The notes under the pieces: generated by a model
Databases searched by the model: none
Told to the model about the DNA's origin: nothing
The model's input: the letters and a program-made list of their open reading frames with translations, nothing else
Shown: piece by piece, positions 9,276-18,073 of the stretch
Numbering within the stretch: the first letter of the stretch is position 1
How the letters are laid out: each line of letters begins with the position of its first letter
Source of the DNA: Rhodopseudomonas faecalis
GTDB lineage: Bacteria > Pseudomonadota > Alphaproteobacteria > Rhizobiales > Xanthobacteraceae
Direction of reading: 5' to 3'
Length of the DNA stretch: 64,000 nt
Assembly: GCF_003217325.1 (NCBI RefSeq)
Contig: NZ_QJTI01000014.1
Location: 1-64,000, forward strand
Made by a program: the position numbers and the translations under genes

Positions 9276-9629
9276 GACTCACCTCACCCCGCTGGTGTGC
9301 GGCGCCGGCCGGCGGCCGTCAACCATCGTACAGCGACACGCAAACGGGAACTTTGGGGCCGCGCCCCGCTTATTTGTAGGTCGTTCTACGCGCCCGGGGC
9401 CCCGCGGCGTTGCCGGAAAGCCTCTTAGACGATGGTTTTGACGCGCTTCTGTACGGGTTTGCTTGCCGTCGCAGGCGGTTTCCGTCACACTGTCAAGTGA
9501 TCAGCCAGTGGACTGCGGGTTCGCATCCGGTTGTGCCCGGGCTTGAAGCCGGCCGCGGAATCTGATCCCAAACCCGCACGCTGAACTGATCGTTTCGCCG
9601 ACTTCGTTCACAATATTGGAGAGATACCC
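9276..9629. other. Divergent intergenic region between hydrolase and infC
   Basis: About 350 bp expected to carry promoters for both genes and the infC leader. I see no convincing promoter, riboswitch or small gene. Short open frames here have no ribosome site. Confidence 0.4.
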
Positions 9630-10169
9630 ATTCGCCGTCCCAACAGAGCCCCGCCCACCGTCGCCAAGGATGGGCCGCGCACCAACGATGAAATCCGCAA
9701 TCACGAGATCCAGCTGATCGACCAAGCTGGCGTCAACCATGGCAAGATCGAAACGATCGTCGCCATCAAGATGGCCGCCGAGGTCGGACTGGATCTGGTC
9801 GAGATTTCGCCGAACACTTCGCCTCCCGTCTGCAAGATCATGGACTACGGGAAGTTCAAGTATTCGGCGCAAAAGAAGGCCGCCGAAGCTCGCAAGAAGC
9901 AGAAGATCGTCGAGATCAAGGAGGTCAAACTCCGCCCGATGATCGATGATCACGATTACAACGTGAAGATGAAGGCGATGCAGCGGTTCTTCGAGGAAGG
10001 CGATAAGGTGAAGATCACCTTGCGCTACCGTGGCCGCGAAATGGCGCACCAGGACATCGGCACCAAGCTGTTGGAGAAGGTGAAGAGCGACGTGGCGGAA
10101 TACGCCAAGGTCGAGCAGGACGCCCGCTTCGAAGGCCGCCAGGTGGTGATGGTGCTGGCGCCGCGCTGA
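9630..10169 (+). CDS. infC: Translation initiation factor IF-3, ATT start
   Basis: A 179-residue IF3, which binds the 30S subunit, checks start-codon pairing and prevents premature 50S joining. The N-terminal domain ([17 protein letters not shown]) and C-terminal domain ([26 protein letters not shown]) are complete. No ATG, GTG or TTG gives the N-terminal domain. The codon ATT at 9630-9632, with GGAGA at 9618-9622, gives the normal full length. AUU is the known infC start in other bacteria, where IF3 represses its own rare-start mRNA; the same autoregulation is inferred here. Confidence 0.93.
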   Translation: MRRPNRAPPTVAKDGPRTNDEIRNHEIQLIDQAGVNHGKIETIVAIKMAAEVGLDLVEISPNTSPPVCKIMDYGKFKYSAQKKAAEARKKQKIVEIKEVKLRPMIDDHDYNVKMKAMQRFFEEGDKVKITLRYRGREMAHQDIGTKLLEKVKSDVAEYAKVEQDARFEGRQVVMVLAPR

Positions 10170-10203
10170 ACCTCGTTCCGCCGCCAAAATCTCCGTTCGG
10201 CCA

Positions 10204-10242
10204 ATACGGCCCGTCAGACACCTGGCGGGCCGTATGGTTTTT
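10204..10242 (+). terminator. Rho-independent terminator after infC
   Basis: A perfect 10-bp stem (ATACGGCCCG with CGGGCCGTAT) and 12-nt loop are followed by GGTTTTT. It separates infC from rpmI-rplT, which therefore needs its own promoter. Confidence 0.85.
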
Positions 10243-10544
10243 GATTCGTTAACGATTGGCCCGGCATTGGCTTCGGGGAAGCCGGCCGCAGGACGGCCTG
10301 CCGAGACGGCCTTTCGAATCGGCCTCAACCGCTGCTGCAGCAGCCGGTTAGCCGTTGCCAAGCCGGCATAGCTCTGTCATAAGCGCAACCTTCATCGCCC
10401 GGCTGATCAAGGGCTGCCGTGTCGATGACCCCGTGCGAGCTGTTCACTCCCGAGAACAGGCATGCACATTCAACGCTCTAGCGAGCATTTAGTCGGCCAG
10501 CTGCCCCTCCGGGCGGATCAGCTATGGCCAATCAGGAGAGCCAA
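10243..10544 (+). other. Long leader region upstream of rpmI
   Basis: About 300 bp between the infC terminator and rpmI, with several short inverted repeats (for example CCGGTTAG...AAGCCGGC near 10343). L35-L20 operons are often autoregulated by L20 binding to such a leader. I cannot assign a known leader structure by eye. Confidence 0.35.
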
Positions 10545-10745
10545 ATGCCCAAGTTGAAGACGAAATCGGGCGCCAAGAAGCGATTCAAGGTGACCGGCAC
10601 CGGCAAAGTGGTTTCGGCCCATGCCGGCAAGCGCCACGGCATGATCAAGCGGACCAAGAAGCAGATTCGTCAGCTGCGCGGCACCCGCATCATGTTCAAG
10701 ACCGACGGCGAGAACATCAAGCAGTATTTCCTGCCGAACGCCTGA
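10545..10745 (+). CDS. rpmI: 50S ribosomal protein L35
   Basis: A 66-residue, very basic protein starting [18 protein letters not shown], the L35 signature, and ending YFLPNA. The ATG at 10545 is preceded by AGGAGAG; an upstream in-frame ATG at 10524 would add seven residues not typical of L35. It is followed by rplT, 86 bp downstream, in the standard L35-L20 pair, with a small hairpin at 10754-10770 between them. Confidence 0.97.
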   Translation: MPKLKTKSGAKKRFKVTGTGKVVSAHAGKRHGMIKRTKKQIRQLRGTRIMFKTDGENIKQYFLPNA

Positions 10746-10831
10746 CCGTTCCAGCCGCTCCCTGAGCGGCGACCTCATCGGGCCGCGCCCGCGCGGCTAG
10801 CATCCAACAAATCAGATGAAGGAGATCAGTC

Positions 10832-11191
10832 ATGGCGCGCGTGAAACGCGGTGTGACGGCTCACGCCAAGCACAAGAAGGTCTACAAGGCAGCCAAGGGC
10901 TTTTCCGGCCGCCGCAAGAATACCATCCGCGCCGCCAAGGCCGCGGTTGACAAGGCGGGTCAATACGCCTTCCGCGACCGCAAGCGGAAGAAGCGCACGT
11001 TCCGTGCGCTGTGGATCCAGCGCATCAATGCCGCGGTCCGTCCGTTTGGCATGACCTACAGCGCGTTCATCAACGGCCTCGCCAAGTCCGGCGTGATCGT
11101 TGACCGCAAGGTGCTGTCGGATCTGGCGATCCGTGAGCCCGCGGCGTTCCAGGCGATCGCCGAGAAGGCCAAGGCCGCGCTCGCGGCCTAA
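10832..11191 (+). CDS. rplT: 50S ribosomal protein L20
   Basis: A 119-residue protein, full length, beginning [23 protein letters not shown] with a basic N-terminal tail and the compact domain containing [19 protein letters not shown]20 binds 23S rRNA early in 50S assembly and commonly represses its own operon. AAGGAGA precedes the ATG. Confidence 0.98.
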   Translation: MARVKRGVTAHAKHKKVYKAAKGFSGRRKNTIRAAKAAVDKAGQYAFRDRKRKKRTFRALWIQRINAAVRPFGMTYSAFINGLAKSGVIVDRKVLSDLAIREPAAFQAIAEKAKAALAA

Positions 11192-11200
11192 GTCCGTGTC

Positions 11201-11275
11201 CCCTCTCTCGCACCGAGAGAGGGTCGAACGGCTGCAGCGGCGCCCGCGCCGCTGCGCAACGTTCGGGGTGGGGTG
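11201..11275 (+). repeat. Family B palindromic unit upstream of pheS
   Basis: A perfect 10-bp hairpin (CCCTCTCTCG, CAC, CGAGAGAGGG; 11201-11223) is followed by a second perfect hairpin (GCAGCGGCGC with GCGCCGCTGC; 11234-11255) and then the G-rich tail GGGGTGGGGTG typical of family B. There is no T-run. It lies in the rplT-pheS gap. Confidence 0.7.
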
Positions 11276-11380
11276 TCCTGCCGACTGACGTAAGTACGCC
11301 CCACGATTCCGTTTCACACCCACCTGCAGCGCAGACGCTGCGCTCATCCCGTTACGGGACGTGGGAGACCGGGGCGTTTC

Positions 11381-12463
11381 ATGTCCAATCTCGAATCTCT
11401 GCAGACCCAGATCCTCGCCGATATCGCCGCTGCGGCCGATGAAGCGGCGCTGGAAGCGGTGCGTGTTGCTGCGCTCGGCAAGAAGGGCTCGATTTCCGCC
11501 CTGCTGGCCACGCTCGGCAAGATGGAGCCGGAGCAGCGCAAGACCGAAGGCGCTGCCATCAATCTCGCCAAGGAGCAGGTGACCAGCGCGCTCGCCGCCC
11601 GCCGCGAGGTGCTGAAAGCCGCGGCGCTGGAAGCGCGGCTCGCGTCCGAAACCATCGACGTCACGCTGCCGCTGCGCGACAGCGCCGCTGAGCAGGGCCG
11701 CATTCACCCGCTCAGCCAGGTGTGGGACGAACTGACCGCGATCTTCGCCGATATGGGCTTTGCGATCGCCGAAGGTCCGGACATCGAGACCGACGACAAC
11801 AACTTTACCCGGCTGAACTTCCCCGAGGGTCATCCGGCCCGCGAGATGCACGACACCTTCTATTTCAATCCGAAGGATGACGGCTCGCGCCTGCTGCTGC
11901 GCACCCACACCTCGCCGGTGCAGGTGCGCACCATGCTGAGCCAGAAGCCGCCGATCCGGGTGATCTGCCCGGGCCGGACCTATCGCAGCGACTCCGATCA
12001 GACCCACACGCCGATGTTCCACCAGGTCGAGGGCCTGGTGATCGACAAGGGCAGCCACCTTGGCCACCTGAAATGGATTTTGGCCGAGTTCTGCAAGGCG
12101 TTCTTCGAGGTCGACAACATCAACATGCGGTTCCGGCCGTCGTTCTTCCCGTTCACCGAGCCGTCGCTGGAAGTCGATATCCAGTGCCGCCGCGATAAGG
12201 GCGAGATCCGGTTCGGCGAGGGCGAGGATTGGCTGGAAATCCTCGGCTGCGGCATGGTCCATCCCAACGTGCTGCGCGCCTGCGACATCGATCCCGAAGT
12301 TTACCAGGGCTTTGCCTGGGGCATGGGCATCGATCGGATCGCGATGCTGAAATACGGCATGGCCGATTTGCGCCAGCTCTTTGAAGCCGACGCCCGCTGG
12401 CTCAATCACTACGGCTTCAAGCCGCTCGACATCCCGACGCTGGCTGGGGGCCTCAGTTCGTGA
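11381..12463 (+). CDS. pheS: Phenylalanine--tRNA ligase alpha subunit
   Basis: A 360-residue catalytic subunit of the alpha2-beta2 PheRS. The N-terminal coiled coil (about residues 1-85) is followed by the class II catalytic core with [17 protein letters not shown] and [19 protein letters not shown]-like motif 3 appears as [17 protein letters not shown] near the C-terminus. It charges tRNA-Phe together with PheT. The two subunits are normally adjacent; here an 850-bp segment with a nuclease gene separates them. Confidence 0.98.
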   Translation: MSNLESLQTQILADIAAAADEAALEAVRVAALGKKGSISALLATLGKMEPEQRKTEGAAINLAKEQVTSALAARREVLKAAALEARLASETIDVTLPLRDSAAEQGRIHPLSQVWDELTAIFADMGFAIAEGPDIETDDNNFTRLNFPEGHPAREMHDTFYFNPKDDGSRLLLRTHTSPVQVRTMLSQKPPIRVICPGRTYRSDSDQTHTPMFHQVEGLVIDKGSHLGHLKWILAEFCKAFFEVDNINMRFRPSFFPFTEPSLEVDIQCRRDKGEIRFGEGEDWLEILGCGMVHPNVLRACDIDPEVYQGFAWGMGIDRIAMLKYGMADLRQLFEADARWLNHYGFKPLDIPTLAGGLSS

Positions 12464-12509
12464 TGACCGGCTCGACTGCGGCTGTTAGCATCGCCGCAAG
12501 GTACGTCCG

Positions 12510-12538
12510 CCCCCCTCTCCCGCTTGCGGGGGAGCGGG
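12510..12538 (+). repeat. Family B-like palindrome after pheS
   Basis: An inverted repeat centred on CTCTCCCGCTTGCGGGGGAG, 47 bp after the pheS stop. It is a different subtype from the DUF559-flanking palindromes 115 bp downstream. Confidence 0.65.
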
Positions 12539-12652
12539 CTGTCCGTGCCGCCCCTGTGCTTTCAGAACGCCGTCCGCCCCTCACCACATTGAATGCGGCC
12601 AAACTTATCTCCAGTATCGGCCAGCTCGGCAGCGTCGAGCTTGGCGGGGTCG

Positions 12653-12691
12653 TTCCCTCCCCCCTTGTGGGGGAGGGTCAGGGAGGGGGGG
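12653..12691 (+). repeat. Left inverted repeat of the DUF559 unit
   Basis: A palindrome of CCCTCC...GGAGGG type with central TTGTG, followed by TCAGGGAGGGGGG. It ends nine bases before the DUF559 start codon. Confidence 0.9.
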
Positions 12692-12699
12692 CAGCAGCA

Positions 12700-13125
12700 A
12701 TGCCCCGCATCAAAGTTAGTCCGGTACAGCGCGGCCGCGCCAAAGCGCTGCGGCAAACAATGACGCCCGCCGAGACGCTGCTGTGGCGCCACATTAAAGC
12801 GCATCGCATCAATGGTCTCGGTTTCCGGCGGCAGATGCCGTTCCGCAACTATGTCGTCGATTTTGCCTGCCTGTCAGCAAAACTGATCGTTGAACTCGAC
12901 GGTGCGTCGCATGATGGCCTCGCCGCTCAAGGCGCTGACGCGCACCGCGATGCTTTCTTCGCCTCGCAGGGCTTTGTCGTCATGCGCTTCACCAATGAGC
13001 AGGTGAAAACCAATCTCGAAGGCGTGGTGGAAGCTATTCGTCAGGTCGCAAGCGAGCGCCTGCGAGTTAGCCCCCCCTCCCTAACCCTCCCCCACAAGGG
13101 GGGAGGGAATGAAGAACTCAAGTGA
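12700..13125 (+). CDS. DUF559 endonuclease-domain protein
   Basis: A 141-residue protein of the DUF559 family, which belongs to the PD-(D/E)xK nuclease superfamily (relatives of very-short-patch-repair Vsr). The expected catalytic positions are visible: Asp54 in YVVDFAC, Glu65 and Asp67 in LIVELDG, then His71. Its activity is undescribed as far as I know. The ATG at 12700 starts the conserved part; the open frame upstream reads through palindromes and is not typical protein. Residues about 125-137 (PPSLTLPHKGGGN) are encoded by the right inverted repeat, so the gene's 3' end and the repeat are fused. Confidence 0.85.
   Translation: MPRIKVSPVQRGRAKALRQTMTPAETLLWRHIKAHRINGLGFRRQMPFRNYVVDFACLSAKLIVELDGASHDGLAAQGADAHRDAFFASQGFVVMRFTNEQVKTNLEGVVEAIRQVASERLRVSPPSLTLPHKGGGNEELK
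13071..13109 (-). repeat. Right inverted repeat of the DUF559 unit
   Basis: The reverse complement of the left arm with one mismatch (A for G at 13083). It is translated as the C-terminus of the DUF559 protein, which stops 16 bp beyond it. Confidence 0.9.
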
Positions 13126-13140
13126 CGCTGGCGTTGCGGG

Positions 13141-13305
13141 ATGCGCAACGCTCTTCGTCTTTTTTGGTTTGAAAACATAGGCAGGCGTGATTTTGCCCGA
13201 CATGAGCGACAACTCGCTGACGTGCTGCAGGCAATAAGAAACGACTGCTTCAAGAAGACACGGCTTTCCATTGCGGAGGCCTCAAAACTACTGCTGATGC
13301 AGTGA
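13141..13305 (+). CDS. Possible small ORF, 54 codons, before pheT
   Basis: An ATG at 13141 opens a 54-residue frame ([20 protein letters not shown]...ASKLLLMQ) ending 13 bp before pheT. It is in the same frame as the DUF559 gene, five codons past its stop. I do not recognise it. There is no strong ribosome site. It may be a pheT leader peptide, a remnant of cargo beside the DUF559 unit, or chance. Confidence 0.25.
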   Translation: MRNALRLFWFENIGRRDFARHERQLADVLQAIRNDCFKKTRLSIAEASKLLLMQ

Positions 13306-13318
13306 GGTCGTTAAAACC

Positions 13319-15748
13319 ATGAAATTCACCCTCTCCTGGCTGAAAGATCATCTCGACACCGACGAGTCGCTCGACAAGCTCGCCGACAAGCTCACCATGA
13401 TCGGGCTTGAGGTCGAGCACCTCGAGGACAAGGCCAAGGCGCTGGCGCCGTTCGTGATCGCCAAGGTGATCACTGCCGAACAGCACCCCAACGCCGACCG
13501 GCTGCGGGTGTGCATGGTCGATATCGGCCAAAAGAATTCGGCCGGTGAACCCGAGCCGGTGCAGGTGGTATGCGGCGCGCCCAATGCCCGCGCCGGCCTG
13601 CTGACCGTATTCGCCCCGCCCGGCACCTATATTCCGGCCAAGAACATCACGCTCAGCATCGGCACCATTCGCGGCGTCGAAAGCCGCGGCATGCTGTGCT
13701 CGGCCGCCGAGCTGGAAATCTCCAACGATCATGACGGCATCATCGAGCTGCCGGCCGATGCGCCGGTGGGCGAGCCCTATGCCGCCTTCGCCGGCCTCGG
13801 CGATCCGGTGATCGAGATCAACCTGACGCCGAACCGCCAGGACTGCACCGGCGTGCACGGCATCGCCCGCGATCTTGCCGCGGCCGACATGGGCAAGCTC
13901 AAGGACCCGGCGATCAAGGCGATCAAGGGCGAGTTCCCGTGCCCGGTGAAGGTGATCGTCGAAGACGAAAAACTGTGCCCGGGCTTTGCGCTGCGGCTGG
14001 TGAAGGGCGTCAAGAACGGCCCCTCGCCGGAATGGCTGCAAAAGCGCCTGACCGCGATCGGGCTGCGCCCGATTAACGCGCTGGTCGACATCACCAACTA
14101 CATGACGTTTGACCGCGGCCGGCCGCTGCATGTGTTCGACGCCGCCAAGGTCAAGGGCGACCTCACGGTGCGCCGCGCCCGCGCCGGCGAAACGCTGCTG
14201 GCGCTCGATGGCCGCAGCTACACGCTCGATGAGCGCGTGTGCGTGATCGCCGACGAGCATGGCGTGGAATCGCTGGCCGGCATCATGGGCGGCGAAGCCT
14301 CCGGCTGCTCGGACGACACCACCGACGTGCTGATCGAATCGGCGCTGTGGAACGAGATCAACATCGCCCAGACCGGCCGCCGGCTCGGCATCAATTCCGA
14401 CGCGCGCTATCGCTTCGAGCGCGGCGTCGATCCGGCATTCATGGTGCCGGGGCTGGAACTGGCCACCAAGCTGGTGCTGGAAATGTGCGGCGGCACGCCG
14501 TCGGAAGCGGTGGTGGTCGGCCAGCGCTTTGGCGATGACCGCATCATCGAATTCCCGCTCGCCGAGGTGAAGCGGCTGGCCGGCATCGAAGTGCCGCTGC
14601 CGGAAATCCGCCTGATCCTGCAACGGCTCGGCTTCAGCATGGCCGGCCAGGGCGATACCGTGAAGGTGGCGGTGCCCTCCTGGCGCAGCGACGTGTACGG
14701 CAAGGCCGACATCGTCGAGGAAATCGTGCGCATCGTCGGCGTCGATCAGGTGCCGCTGACGCCGTTTGCCCGGGGCGAGTCGCCGCGCAAGCCGGTGCTG
14801 ACCCTGATGCAGAACCGCACCCGCCGCGCCAAGCGCGCACTGGCGGCACGCGGCATGGTCGAGGCCGTGACCTGGTCGTTCATCGCCAAGGCAGAAGCCG
14901 AAGCGTTTGGCGGCGGCCAGCCCGAATTGGCGCTCGCCAATCCGATCGCGTCCGACCTGTCCGACATGCGGCCGAGCCTGCTACCGGGCCTGATCACTGC
15001 CGCGCAGGCCAATGCCGATCGCGGCTTGGCCGATCTGGCGCTGTTCGAGGTCGGCCAGGTGTTCAAGGGCGACCAGCCGCAGGATCAGCTGATGGCCGCG
15101 AGCGGCGTGCGCCGCGGCTTTGCCTCGGCGCAGGGTCTTGGCCGACATTGGTCCGGCACCGCCGCTGCAACTGCGCTCGATGCCAAGGCGGACGCCTTCG
15201 CCGCGCTCGCCGCCGCGGGCTGCCCGATGCAGGCGTTGCAAATCGCCACCGGCAAGGCGCTGCCGTCCTGGCTGCATCCTGGCCGCTCCGGCGCGATCCA
15301 GATCGGGCCGCAGAACGTGCTCGGCTATTTCGGCGAACTGCATCCGCGCGTGCTGGAGCAGCTCCATGCCGACGGCCCGGTGGTGGCGTTTGAAGTGATC
15401 CTCGACAAGATTCCAGAGGGCAAGGCCAAGGCGACCCGCGCCAAGCCGACCTTGGAGCTGTCCGCGTTCCATCCGGTGTCGCGCGACTTCGCGTTCATCG
15501 TCGATCGCGGGGTTTTGGCCGGCGATCTGCTGCGCGCGGCGCAAGGCGCCGACAAGAAGCTGATCACCGCCGCCACGGTGTTCGACGTCTATGAGGGTAA
15601 GGGCATCGACGCCGGCAAGAAGTCGGTGGCGATCGCGGTCACCATTCAGCCGCGCGAAAAGACCCTGACCGACCAGGAGATCGAGGCAATCGCCGCCAAG
15701 ATCGTGGCCGAAGTCACCAAAAAGACCGGCGGCGTGCTGCGCGGCTAA
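13319..15748 (+). CDS. pheT: Phenylalanine--tRNA ligase beta subunit
   Basis: An 809-residue protein with the full bacterial PheT domain order: N-terminal tRNA-binding OB domain ([16 protein letters not shown]), B3/B4 editing domain ([20 protein letters not shown]), B5 domain, catalytic-like core, and C-terminal ferredoxin-fold anticodon-binding domain ([18 protein letters not shown]). It edits mischarged Tyr-tRNA and supports PheS. The start [14 protein letters not shown] is typical. A large antisense open frame across it is a codon-bias shadow. Confidence 0.98.
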   Translation: MKFTLSWLKDHLDTDESLDKLADKLTMIGLEVEHLEDKAKALAPFVIAKVITAEQHPNADRLRVCMVDIGQKNSAGEPEPVQVVCGAPNARAGLLTVFAPPGTYIPAKNITLSIGTIRGVESRGMLCSAAELEISNDHDGIIELPADAPVGEPYAAFAGLGDPVIEINLTPNRQDCTGVHGIARDLAAADMGKLKDPAIKAIKGEFPCPVKVIVEDEKLCPGFALRLVKGVKNGPSPEWLQKRLTAIGLRPINALVDITNYMTFDRGRPLHVFDAAKVKGDLTVRRARAGETLLALDGRSYTLDERVCVIADEHGVESLAGIMGGEASGCSDDTTDVLIESALWNEINIAQTGRRLGINSDARYRFERGVDPAFMVPGLELATKLVLEMCGGTPSEAVVVGQRFGDDRIIEFPLAEVKRLAGIEVPLPEIRLILQRLGFSMAGQGDTVKVAVPSWRSDVYGKADIVEEIVRIVGVDQVPLTPFARGESPRKPVLTLMQNRTRRAKRALAARGMVEAVTWSFIAKAEAEAFGGGQPELALANPIASDLSDMRPSLLPGLITAAQANADRGLADLALFEVGQVFKGDQPQDQLMAASGVRRGFASAQGLGRHWSGTAAATALDAKADAFAALAAAGCPMQALQIATGKALPSWLHPGRSGAIQIGPQNVLGYFGELHPRVLEQLHADGPVVAFEVILDKIPEGKAKATRAKPTLELSAFHPVSRDFAFIVDRGVLAGDLLRAAQGADKKLITAATVFDVYEGKGIDAGKKSVAIAVTIQPREKTLTDQEIEAIAAKIVAEVTKKTGGVLRG

Positions 15749-15786
15749 CCCCGCCAGCACGATCGTCTCCCCACACATTATCCGCA

Positions 15787-15868
15787 CGTGATGGCCGGGC
15801 TGGTCCCGGCCATTGACGTCTCTGATCCTGCGAAGCTTTTAAGTAAAGCGGCAAGCGCGGGCAGGACG
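15787..15868 (+). repeat. Family A repeat, degenerate (about 82 bp)
   Basis: Hairpin I is intact (ATGGCCGGG with CCCGGCCAT). Hairpins II and III are decayed (TGACGTCTC, AAGCGGCAAGCGCGGGCAG). It lies between the convergent pheT and the membrane-protein gene. Confidence 0.75.
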
Positions 15869-15903
15869 GCCATTGATCCGACCCGACGATACGCCCCGAA
15901 GCT

Positions 15904-16461
15904 TTAGCGCGCGGCCTTGCGGCTGGCGCGCACGCGGCGGCGTAGTTCGCCGATCCGGCGCAAGGTGCGCTGCGCCCAGCCATCGCCGCTGCTGTTGAGC
16001 AGCTCAGCCATCTTCGCTCTGATCTGCGCCATGATCGGCGCCACGATAGCGTGCGCCTTGGCGCGCAGATCAATCACGAACCGGTACACCGCCGCGAACC
16101 AGTTGAGCTGCAAAAGCTTGGGCTTGGTGACGTCGAAGATGAAGGCGGCGACGCCCAGCCCAATCAGATGGGCGAAGGCGAAGATCGCCAGGCCGCTGCT
16201 CCAATGACCGCCGGCCATCAGCGCCAGCGCCAAGAATTTCAGCGGATAGAGCGGCGCCACCGGCACCAGAAACACCAATAGCGCCGCGGACGGCGACAGC
16301 CGCTCGACCCAGCCCGCCAGCCACGCTTTCAGCTCGCGCAGCGGGATCACGGCGACCAGGCGCGCCACCACTGGCGCCAGATGATCCCAGAACCACGCCT
16401 CGATCAAAAAGATGATCGCGAGCAACACCCACAGCGGTTGCAGCAACCGGCGCTTCATCAC
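15904..16461 (-). CDS. Conserved membrane protein of unknown function
   Basis: A 185-residue protein. A hydrophobic N-terminal segment (LLQPLWVLLAIIFLIEAWFW) and two or three further membrane segments (PSAALLVFLVPVAPLYPLKFLALALM, LAIFAFAHLIGLGVAAFIF) are followed by a basic amphipathic C-terminus rich in Arg and Lys. I do not recognise a named family; similar proteins occur in Rhizobiales as hypothetical proteins. It is flanked on both sides by family A repeats and stands apart from the lpd cluster. Confidence 0.75.
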   Translation of the reverse strand: MMKRRLLQPLWVLLAIIFLIEAWFWDHLAPVVARLVAVIPLRELKAWLAGWVERLSPSAALLVFLVPVAPLYPLKFLALALMAGGHWSSGLAIFAFAHLIGLGVAAFIFDVTKPKLLQLNWFAAVYRFVIDLRAKAHAIVAPIMAQIRAKMAELLNSSGDGWAQRTLRRIGELRRRVRASRKAAR

Positions 16462-16522
16462 TGACCCTCGCTCCGGTAAATCCGGATCGCCTCACACCAA
16501 CGGTGATACCAGCCAATCCGCA

Positions 16523-16613
16523 TGTCATGGCCGGGCTCCGTCCCGGCCATCCACGTCTTTGATCTTGCAGCGCTTTCAAGACGTGGATGCCCGCGTCAAG
16601 CGCGGGCATGACG
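16523..16613 (+). repeat. Family A repeat (91 bp)
   Basis: Outer TGTC/GACG, hairpin I (6-nt loop), hairpin II (CCACGTCTT with AAGACGTGG, 18-nt loop) and hairpin III (ATGCCCGCG with CGCGGGCAT, 5-nt loop) are joined without linker bases. It lies between lpd and the membrane-protein gene, both on the minus strand. Confidence 0.93.
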
Positions 16614-16637
16614 AGCCAATGGCCGGAGCCGTTTGTA

Positions 16638-18041
16638 TCACATATGGATGGCGCGCTTGGCCACCGAAAGGGCCGCCTCCTTGATCGCCTCCGACCGGGT
16701 CGGGTGGGCGTGGCAGGTGCGCGCCAGATCTTCGGCCGAACCGCCGAATTCCATCAGCACCGCCGCTTCATGGATCAATTCGCCGGCCTCGCGGCCGAGA
16801 ATGTGCACGCCGAGCACCCGGTCGGTGCGGGCGTCGGCCAGCACTTTGACGAAGCCATCGGTGGTCTGGTTGACCTTGGAGCGGCCATTGGCGGTGAACG
16901 GGAACTTGCCGACCGTGTAGGCGATGCCGGCCTCCTTCAGCTCCTCCTCGCTCTTGCCGACGCAGGCCGCTTCCGGCGTGGTGTAGATCACGCTCGGAAT
17001 CACCTCATAATTGACGTGTCCGGCCTTGCCGGCGATCAGCTCGGCGACCGCCATGCCTTCGTCCTCGGCCTTGTGCGCCAGCATCAAGCCGCGCACCACG
17101 TCGCCGATCGCATAGACGCCGGGCACGCTGGTGGCGAAGTGATCGTCGATCTCGATCCGGCCGCGCGCATCCGTGGCGATGCCGGCCTCTTGGAGGCCAA
17201 GATGGCGGGTGTAGGGAATGCGGCCGATCGCGACCAGCACCACGTCGGCTTCCAGCGTTTCGGCCGCGCCGCCGGCGGCGGGCTCAATGGTGGCGCGCAG
17301 CATCGGCCCGGAACTATCAACCGCGGTGACCTTGCTGCCAAGCTTGAAGGCAAAGCCCTGCTTTTCCAGAAGGCGCTGGAACTGCTTGACCAGCTCGCCA
17401 TCCATGCCGGGCACGATCCGGTCCAAAAACTCGACCACCGTGACCTCGGCGCCGAGCCGGCGCCACACCGAGCCAAGCTCGAGCCCGATCACGCCGGCGC
17501 CGATCACGAGCAGCTTGCCCGGCACCTTGTCGAGCGACAGCGCGCCGGTCGAGGACACGATGCGCTTTTCATCGATCTCGACGCCCTTGAGCGGCGCCAC
17601 GGTCGAGCCGGTGGCGATCACGATCGACTTGGTCTCGACGGTCTGCGACGCGCCGTCAGCGCCGGTCACTTCCAGCCGGCCGGTGCCGAGCACCTTGCCG
17701 GTGCCGCGCAGCACGTCGATCTTGTTCTTCTTGAGCAGGAACTCGACGCCTTTGACGTTGCCGTCGATGCCCTGCTGCTTGAACGCCATCATCGCCGGCA
17801 GATCGAGCGCCGGCTGGCTGACGCCGATGCCCATCTTGGCGAAGCTGTGGCCGGCTTCCTCGAACAATTCGGAGGCATGCAGCAGCGCCTTCGACGGCAT
17901 GCAGCCGATATTGAGGCAGGTGCCGCCAAACGTGTCGCGGCGCTCCACCACCGCGACTTTCAAGCCGAGCTGGGCGGCGCGGATCGCACAGACATAGCCG
18001 CCGGGGCCGGTGCCGATGACAACGAGATCGTAAGTGGCCAT
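16638..18041 (-). CDS. lpd: Dihydrolipoyl dehydrogenase (E3)
   Basis: A 467-residue FAD flavoenzyme that reoxidises the dihydrolipoyl group of the 2-oxoglutarate dehydrogenase E2 using NAD+. GTGPGGYVCAIRAAQLG binds FAD at the N-terminus. The redox pair is Cys42/Cys47 in GGTCLNIGC. The NAD motif GAGVIGLELGSVW and the C-terminal dimer motif HAHPTRSEA with the active-site His are present. It is the last gene of the minus-strand cluster sucA-sucB-MAPEG-SDR-lpd, supporting assignment to the 2-oxoglutarate complex. Confidence 0.96.
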   Translation of the reverse strand: MATYDLVVIGTGPGGYVCAIRAAQLGLKVAVVERRDTFGGTCLNIGCMPSKALLHASELFEEAGHSFAKMGIGVSQPALDLPAMMAFKQQGIDGNVKGVEFLLKKNKIDVLRGTGKVLGTGRLEVTGADGASQTVETKSIVIATGSTVAPLKGVEIDEKRIVSSTGALSLDKVPGKLLVIGAGVIGLELGSVWRRLGAEVTVVEFLDRIVPGMDGELVKQFQRLLEKQGFAFKLGSKVTAVDSSGPMLRATIEPAAGGAAETLEADVVLVAIGRIPYTRHLGLQEAGIATDARGRIEIDDHFATSVPGVYAIGDVVRGLMLAHKAEDEGMAVAELIAGKAGHVNYEVIPSVIYTTPEAACVGKSEEELKEAGIAYTVGKFPFTANGRSKVNQTTDGFVKVLADARTDRVLGVHILGREAGELIHEAAVLMEFGGSAEDLARTCHAHPTRSEAIKEAALSVAKRAIHM

Positions 18042-18073
18042 GCTTGCAGTCCTGTCATTGCCGGGCGGCGATG

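Larger units (their letters stand above)
12653..13109 (+). mobile_element. Putative element: 39-bp inverted repeats around a DUF559 gene
   Basis: The left arm (12653-12691) and the reverse complement of the right arm (13071-13109) match at 38 of 39 positions. Each arm is a family B palindrome (outer part) plus a G-rich or C-rich tail pointing inward. The only gene between them is the DUF559 nuclease. No target-site duplication is visible at the junctions. Calling this a mobile unit is inference; the inverted repeats and their content are directly seen. Confidence 0.6.

Noticed and set aside
11201-11223. Rho-independent terminator after rplT
   Set aside because: The hairpin is perfect but lacks a U-run and carries the family B G-rich tail, so it is listed as a repeat.
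10826-12409. Long minus-strand frame across rplT and pheS
   Set aside because: It overlaps two certain genes and has no recognisable protein features.
12460-12699. N-terminal extension of the DUF559 protein and coupling to pheS
   Set aside because: The 80 upstream codons translate palindromes (PLPLAGER, PSPLVGEGQGGG) and are not conserved protein; the ATG at 12700 starts the domain.
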